Part shown: in pieces, positions 7,615-10,296 of the stretch | Layout: each line of letters opens with the position of its first letter | How positions within the stretch are numbered: position 1 is the first letter of the stretch | NCBI GenBank assembly: GCA_030610025.1 | Contig: JAUWSP010000047.1 | Coordinates: 1-10,296, forward strand | DNA from: Acidobacteriota bacterium | Lineage (GTDB): Bacteria; Acidobacteriota; Thermoanaerobaculia; Multivoradales; JAHEKO01 | Direction: 5' to 3' | Length of the DNA: 10,296 nt | Notes under the pieces: model-generated | Told to the model about the DNA's origin: nothing | Databases searched by the model: none | Seen by the model: only the letters and a program-made list of their open reading frames with translations | Made by a program: the position numbers and the translations under genes

Positions 7615-9344
7615 TCGAGATCTCCTTTGTCCATGATCGTGATGTAGTGGTTTGCCGGTAGGCCCGGGAACTCCTGGACTCTCCCTCCTGGCCAGCGGAC
7701 TCGCAACCGGACGGGCCCGTCGGCCTCATCGAGACCGAGCAGCACCCGGGGGTCGCCAGATGAAGCATAGCTGCCATCGGTTCCACTTCGGCGCCAGACC
7801 TCGAATTCGTCGGACCGCACGGCTTCGACCTTCACTCCCGGAGGCTGGTGGTGAGGTGGACTGACAAAGCGGAGTCCCAGCCAGTTGGCGCTGTTTCCCG
7901 CCTCGTTGCGGAAGACTCTCGCCGGCCCACCGTTGTTCGCGATCAACAGGTCGGAGTCCCCATCATTCTCCAAATCACCAAAGGTCACTCCGCGCCCCAC
8001 TTCCGAGAACACGAAAGCCCCGGCCTCCTGGGTGACCTCGACGAAGCGACCCTGCCCCAGGGCGTGGTAGAGCGTGTCGGGCTGATGAATCGGATAGATG
8101 TCACCCTCCCTGGCCAGGTGCTCGATCTCATGGACGGCGCCGTTGGCGATGAACAGATCGAGCCAGCCATCGTTGTCGAAGTCGAAGAGCGCGGTACCGA
8201 ACCCGGTGTACTTGAAGCTCGGCAACGCGAGCCCGCTGTCCCGGGTGGTCTCGCGGAACATGCCGCTGCCATCGTTGAGATAGAGGGTATTCGTCTCCTC
8301 GACGATGTGCGCCATGAACAGATCGTAGCTGCCATCGCCATTGATATCGCCAGCCACGACCCCCATGCTGCCCTCCGGCATTCCCATGTCATTGACAGCG
8401 CAGCCGGCCAGAAGACCATCGTTGAAGAACGTTCCGTCCCGCTGATTGATCCACAGCTGGTTGGGTGAGGCATCGTTGGCGACGTAGATGTCCGGCCAAC
8501 CGTCATCGTTGAAGTCCGCGGTCGCTACGCCCAATCCGGCGCCGTAGTCGCCCTCGACACCGGCCGACCGGGTGGCATTCTCGAAACGGCCGTCACCGCG
8601 ATTGCGAAACAGGCTGTCCGGCACCGGCTTGAAAGCCCATGGAGCGCAGTAGTCTCTGGCTCCTCCCATGCCGGTACAGGCCTTGCGATTCGCCAGGCTC
8701 CAGTTGACGTAGTTGGCGACGAAGAGATCCAACCACCCGTCTCGATCGAAGTCGAGAAAGGCGGACGAGGCGCTGTAGCGTGGATCATCGGTCCCGGTCT
8801 CGGCAGTCTTATCGCTGAAGGTCCCGTCGCCGTTGTTCCGCAGCATCTGGTTGGACCCCCAGTTGTTCAGGTAGAGGTCGGTGAAACCATCGTTGTCGTA
8901 GTCACCACTGGCCACCCCGATACCGTACCCATGGGCCGCCAGGTCGATCTGCTCGGTGACGTCCACGAAACGGGCCTGCAGGTCCCCATCCGGCCCCAGG
9001 GTCAGGTCGTTGCGGTAGAGCCGATCGGTAAACGGCTCCGGGTATTTGGGCGGTATGGTGGCATCCTCGACGGTCTTGCCATCGCCGAGCATGTGACCTT
9101 GCAGGAAGTAGACATCGAGATCACCATCATTGTCGTAGTCCAGCACTGCCAGGCCCTGACCCATCATCTCTACGAAGAGGAGCTCTCCAGACATACCGTT
9201 GAAGTGAACGAAGTCGAGCCCGATCTCGGCCGACACTTCCGTGAAACGAGGCTCGCCCGCTTCGACAGGAAAGCTCATGAGGGTGACGACAAGGAGAGCC
9301 GGCAAAACACTCCGCCCGCGCGTCTGACTGTTCTTGCTCTCCAT
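7611..9344 (-). CDS. Secreted FG-GAP/VCBS seven-bladed propeller with C-terminal ASPIC/UnbV domain (CRTAC1-like)
   Basis: 577 aa from ATG 9344; first gene of its operon. Residues 11-29 form an export signal (RSVLPALLVVTLM core, cleavage near VEA-GE). Seven calcium-binding-type loops lie at about 69-77, 148-156, 198-206, 277-285, 333-341, 388-396 and 457-465. Most are close to the ideal D-x-D-x-D-G pattern (DYDNDGDLD, DFDRDGWLD, DFDNDGWLD), so it is closer to consensus than its paralogue at 991-2676. C223 and C233 (DYCAP) match the paralogue's Cys pair, and C315 has no obvious partner. Residues about 502-570 are the ASPIC/UnbV domain (GVKVEA, TDGSYASSGDPRVLLGL, RVRWPGGRVQEF). The protein aligns with the other propeller through every blade and through shared phrases such as ETNTLY / QTNTLY and MPEGSMGV / MPEAGMGV. 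It probably acts outside the cytoplasm as a binding or adhesion module. Its stop overlaps the GTG of the TPR gene. Confidence 0.96.
   Translation of the reverse strand: MESKNSQTRGRSVLPALLVVTLMSFPVEAGEPRFTEVSAEIGLDFVHFNGMSGELLFVEMMGQGLAVLDYDNDGDLDVYFLQGHMLGDGKTVEDATIPPKYPEPFTDRLYRNDLTLGPDGDLQARFVDVTEQIDLAAHGYGIGVASGDYDNDGFTDLYLNNWGSNQMLRNNGDGTFSDKTAETGTDDPRYSASSAFLDFDRDGWLDLFVANYVNWSLANRKACTGMGGARDYCAPWAFKPVPDSLFRNRGDGRFENATRSAGVEGDYGAGLGVATADFNDDGWPDIYVANDASPNQLWINQRDGTFFNDGLLAGCAVNDMGMPEGSMGVVAGDINGDGSYDLFMAHIVEETNTLYLNDGSGMFRETTRDSGLALPSFKYTGFGTALFDFDNDGWLDLFIANGAVHEIEHLAREGDIYPIHQPDTLYHALGQGRFVEVTQEAGAFVFSEVGRGVTFGDLENDGDSDLLIANNGGPARVFRNEAGNSANWLGLRFVSPPHHQPPGVKVEAVRSDEFEVWRRSGTDGSYASSGDPRVLLGLDEADGPVRLRVRWPGGRVQEFPGLPANHYITIMDKGDLE
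7622..7626 (-). promoter_or_regulatory. Strong Shine-Dalgarno (AGGAG) for the GTG start at 7614
   Basis: On the minus strand AAAGGAG ends 7 nt before GTG 7614, inside the last codons of the propeller gene. It fixes the start at a non-ATG codon that shares bases with the upstream stop, and implies that this gene is translated efficiently as well as coupled to its neighbour. Confidence 0.75.
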
Positions 9345-9388
9345 CGGTTCCGATCCAGGGGCTCTCCAGAAAAGGGTGCCCCGGCTGG

Positions 9389-9417
9389 AGAGTACGGGAT
9401 CGGTTCGCGGCGATCAA
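9389..9417 (-). promoter_or_regulatory. Candidate promoter for the propeller-TPR operon
   Basis: On the minus strand TTGATC (9417-9412) and TACTCT (9394-9389) are exactly 17 bp apart. The -35 matches 4 of 6 and the -10 only 3 of 6. It would give a leader of about 40 nt before ATG 9344. The location is right and the match is modest. Confidence 0.25.
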
Positions 9418-9422
9418 GCAAC

Positions 9423-9447
9423 CTCGGCTGGACCGAGATTTCTTTCT
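9423..9447 (+). other. Small hairpin followed by a T-rich stretch in the divergent spacer
   Basis: CTCGG-CTGGA-CCGAG (9423-9427/9433-9437) is a 5-bp stem followed by ATTTCTTTCT. In the plus direction it looks like a weak intrinsic terminator or attenuator, but it sits between divergent starts, 16 bases before the sulfatase-like ATG. It could be a leader structure of that gene or chance. The rest of the 9345-9463 spacer shows only the minus-strand promoter candidate. Confidence 0.2.
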
Positions 9448-9463
9448 GCACTACGATCGCCGC

Positions 9464-10296
9464 ATGTTCCCCGCCACAACCCAGGGATCGATCCGGTGGC
9501 ACCTCGCGTGCCTGGCGGTCCTGGTTGCCGTCAGCGTTGGCATCGGCTGCAATCGCCAGCCCGAGTCGGACAGCGCTGGCACAGCTCGAGAGCTCGAGAA
9601 TCGAGAGCTCTCTCTGCTCCTGGTCACGGTCGATACACTGCGACCGGACCGGCTGGAGCCCTACGGGGCCTCCGACGTAGAGACTCCGACTCTGACCCGC
9701 CTTGCAGAGGGCGGCATCGTCTTCGATCGCGCCTATGCCGTGGCACCCATCACCCTGCCCTCGCACGCTTCGATCCTGACGGGCCTCTACCCTCCCCGGC
9801 ATGGCGTTCGGAACAACGGGATCAACTTCCTCGAAGAGGATCTCGAGACCCTGGCCGAGATGCTGCAGCGTGAGGGCTTTCGGACCGGCGCCTTCGTCGG
9901 TGCGGCCGTCCTCGGGAGCCGCTACGGCCTGGCTCAGGGATTCGAGGCCTATGACGACCAGATCGGAGCCGAAGCAGGCGCGACGTCTCGCTGGGGAATC
10001 ACGGATCGACCCGCCGTCGAGGTGGTCCGCTCGGCCCGCAAATGGCTCGACGGGATCGGATCACAGGAGAGGTTCTTCGCCTGGGTGCACCTGTTCGACC
10101 CGCATGCTCCCTACACGCCTCCGTCACCCTTCGCAGAGCGTTACCCGACGCGGCCGTATGACGGCGAGGTGGCCTACATCGACGCGCAGATCGGACGGCT
10201 GCTCGAGCATCCGCGGCTCGGCAACGGCGTCCTGATCGCGGTCGTCGGGGACCATGGAGAGAGTCTGGACGAGCACGGTGAAGGGACTCACGGCAT
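9464..10296 (+). CDS. Sulfatase/alkaline-phosphatase superfamily protein with Thr nucleophile position, partial (C-terminus beyond window)
   Basis: 277 codons are visible from ATG 9464 to the right edge. Residues 14-28 are hydrophobic and lead to GIGC29, a possible but imperfect lipobox, so it is a lipoprotein or otherwise exported. The superfamily core follows: VTVDTLRPDRL (metal ligand D57), APITLPSHASILTG (95-106), LYPPRHGVRNN, HLFDPHAPY (209-217) and VGDHGES (D263, H264). In true sulfatases the segment at 97 reads C/S-x-P-S-R, with the Cys oxidised to formylglycine. Here it is T97-L-P-S-H. The set D57/T97/D263/H264 resembles the metal and nucleophile set known for lipid-A phosphoethanolamine transferase (EptA) and LtaS-type enzymes, so a phospho-ester transferase or phosphodiesterase is more likely than a sulfatase. 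There is no membrane domain like those of EptA or LtaS. Related proteins often carry C-terminal TPRs, which the cut prevents me from checking. No Shine-Dalgarno is visible; the start is the only sensible ATG. Confidence 0.9.
   Translation, partial: MFPATTQGSIRWHLACLAVLVAVSVGIGCNRQPESDSAGTARELENRELSLLLVTVDTLRPDRLEPYGASDVETPTLTRLAEGGIVFDRAYAVAPITLPSHASILTGLYPPRHGVRNNGINFLEEDLETLAEMLQREGFRTGAFVGAAVLGSRYGLAQGFEAYDDQIGAEAGATSRWGITDRPAVEVVRSARKWLDGIGSQERFFAWVHLFDPHAPYTPPSPFAERYPTRPYDGEVAYIDAQIGRLLEHPRLGNGVLIAVVGDHGESLDEHGEGTHG

Noticed and set aside
8931..9680. Plus-strand open frame running from inside the propeller gene into the sulfatase-like gene
   Set aside because: It is antisense to propeller blades and then out of frame with the sulfatase-like motifs, which are read in the frame of ATG 9464.

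Overview
The window reads as a GC-rich bacterial genome with dense gene packing, start/stop overlaps and almost every protein exported. Secreted tetratricopeptide (TPR) proteins, paired with seven-bladed FG-GAP/VCBS propellers ending in an ASPIC/UnbV domain, plus a sulfatase-superfamily lipoprotein candidate, are the kind of content I associate with Acidobacteriota (and less so Planctomycetota or other uncultured soil or marine Gram-negatives). That placement is inference: there is no marker gene here. I see no tRNA, rRNA, CRISPR array, insertion sequence, integrase or plasmid/phage gene.

Layout. (1) Minus-strand operon 3818->1: a secreted 381-aa TPR protein, then a 561-aa propeller/UnbV protein starting in an ATGA overlap, then a second TPR protein probably starting in a GTGA overlap and running off the left edge. 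(2) A spacer of about 220 bp (3819-4038) with divergent promoter-like sequence. (3) Plus-strand single gene 4039-5667, a 542-aa secreted TPR protein, ending 9 bp from the stop of the next operon (tail to tail). (4) Minus-strand operon 9344->5677: a 577-aa propeller/UnbV protein, then a 645-aa TPR protein starting with GTG in a GTGA overlap behind a strong Shine-Dalgarno. (5) A 119-bp divergent spacer. (6) Plus-strand gene from 9464, a sulfatase/alkaline-phosphatase superfamily protein cut by the right edge.

The main observation is that the propeller-TPR pair occurs twice in the same order on the same strand. The two downstream TPR proteins are collinear paralogues: matching landmarks fall within one residue of each other, and even a 20-base stretch of DNA is 18/20 identical. 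The two propellers also match blade for blade. The locus therefore looks like a diverged duplication of a two-gene secreted module, with a further TPR protein beside one copy and another TPR gene inserted between the copies. The sulfatase-like enzyme has Thr where a true sulfatase has the formylglycine Cys, so it is more likely a phospho-transferase/phosphodiesterase-type member. The function of the module is not known to me. A cell-envelope assembly with TPR and propeller proteins as scaffolds is a reasonable but unproven reading.
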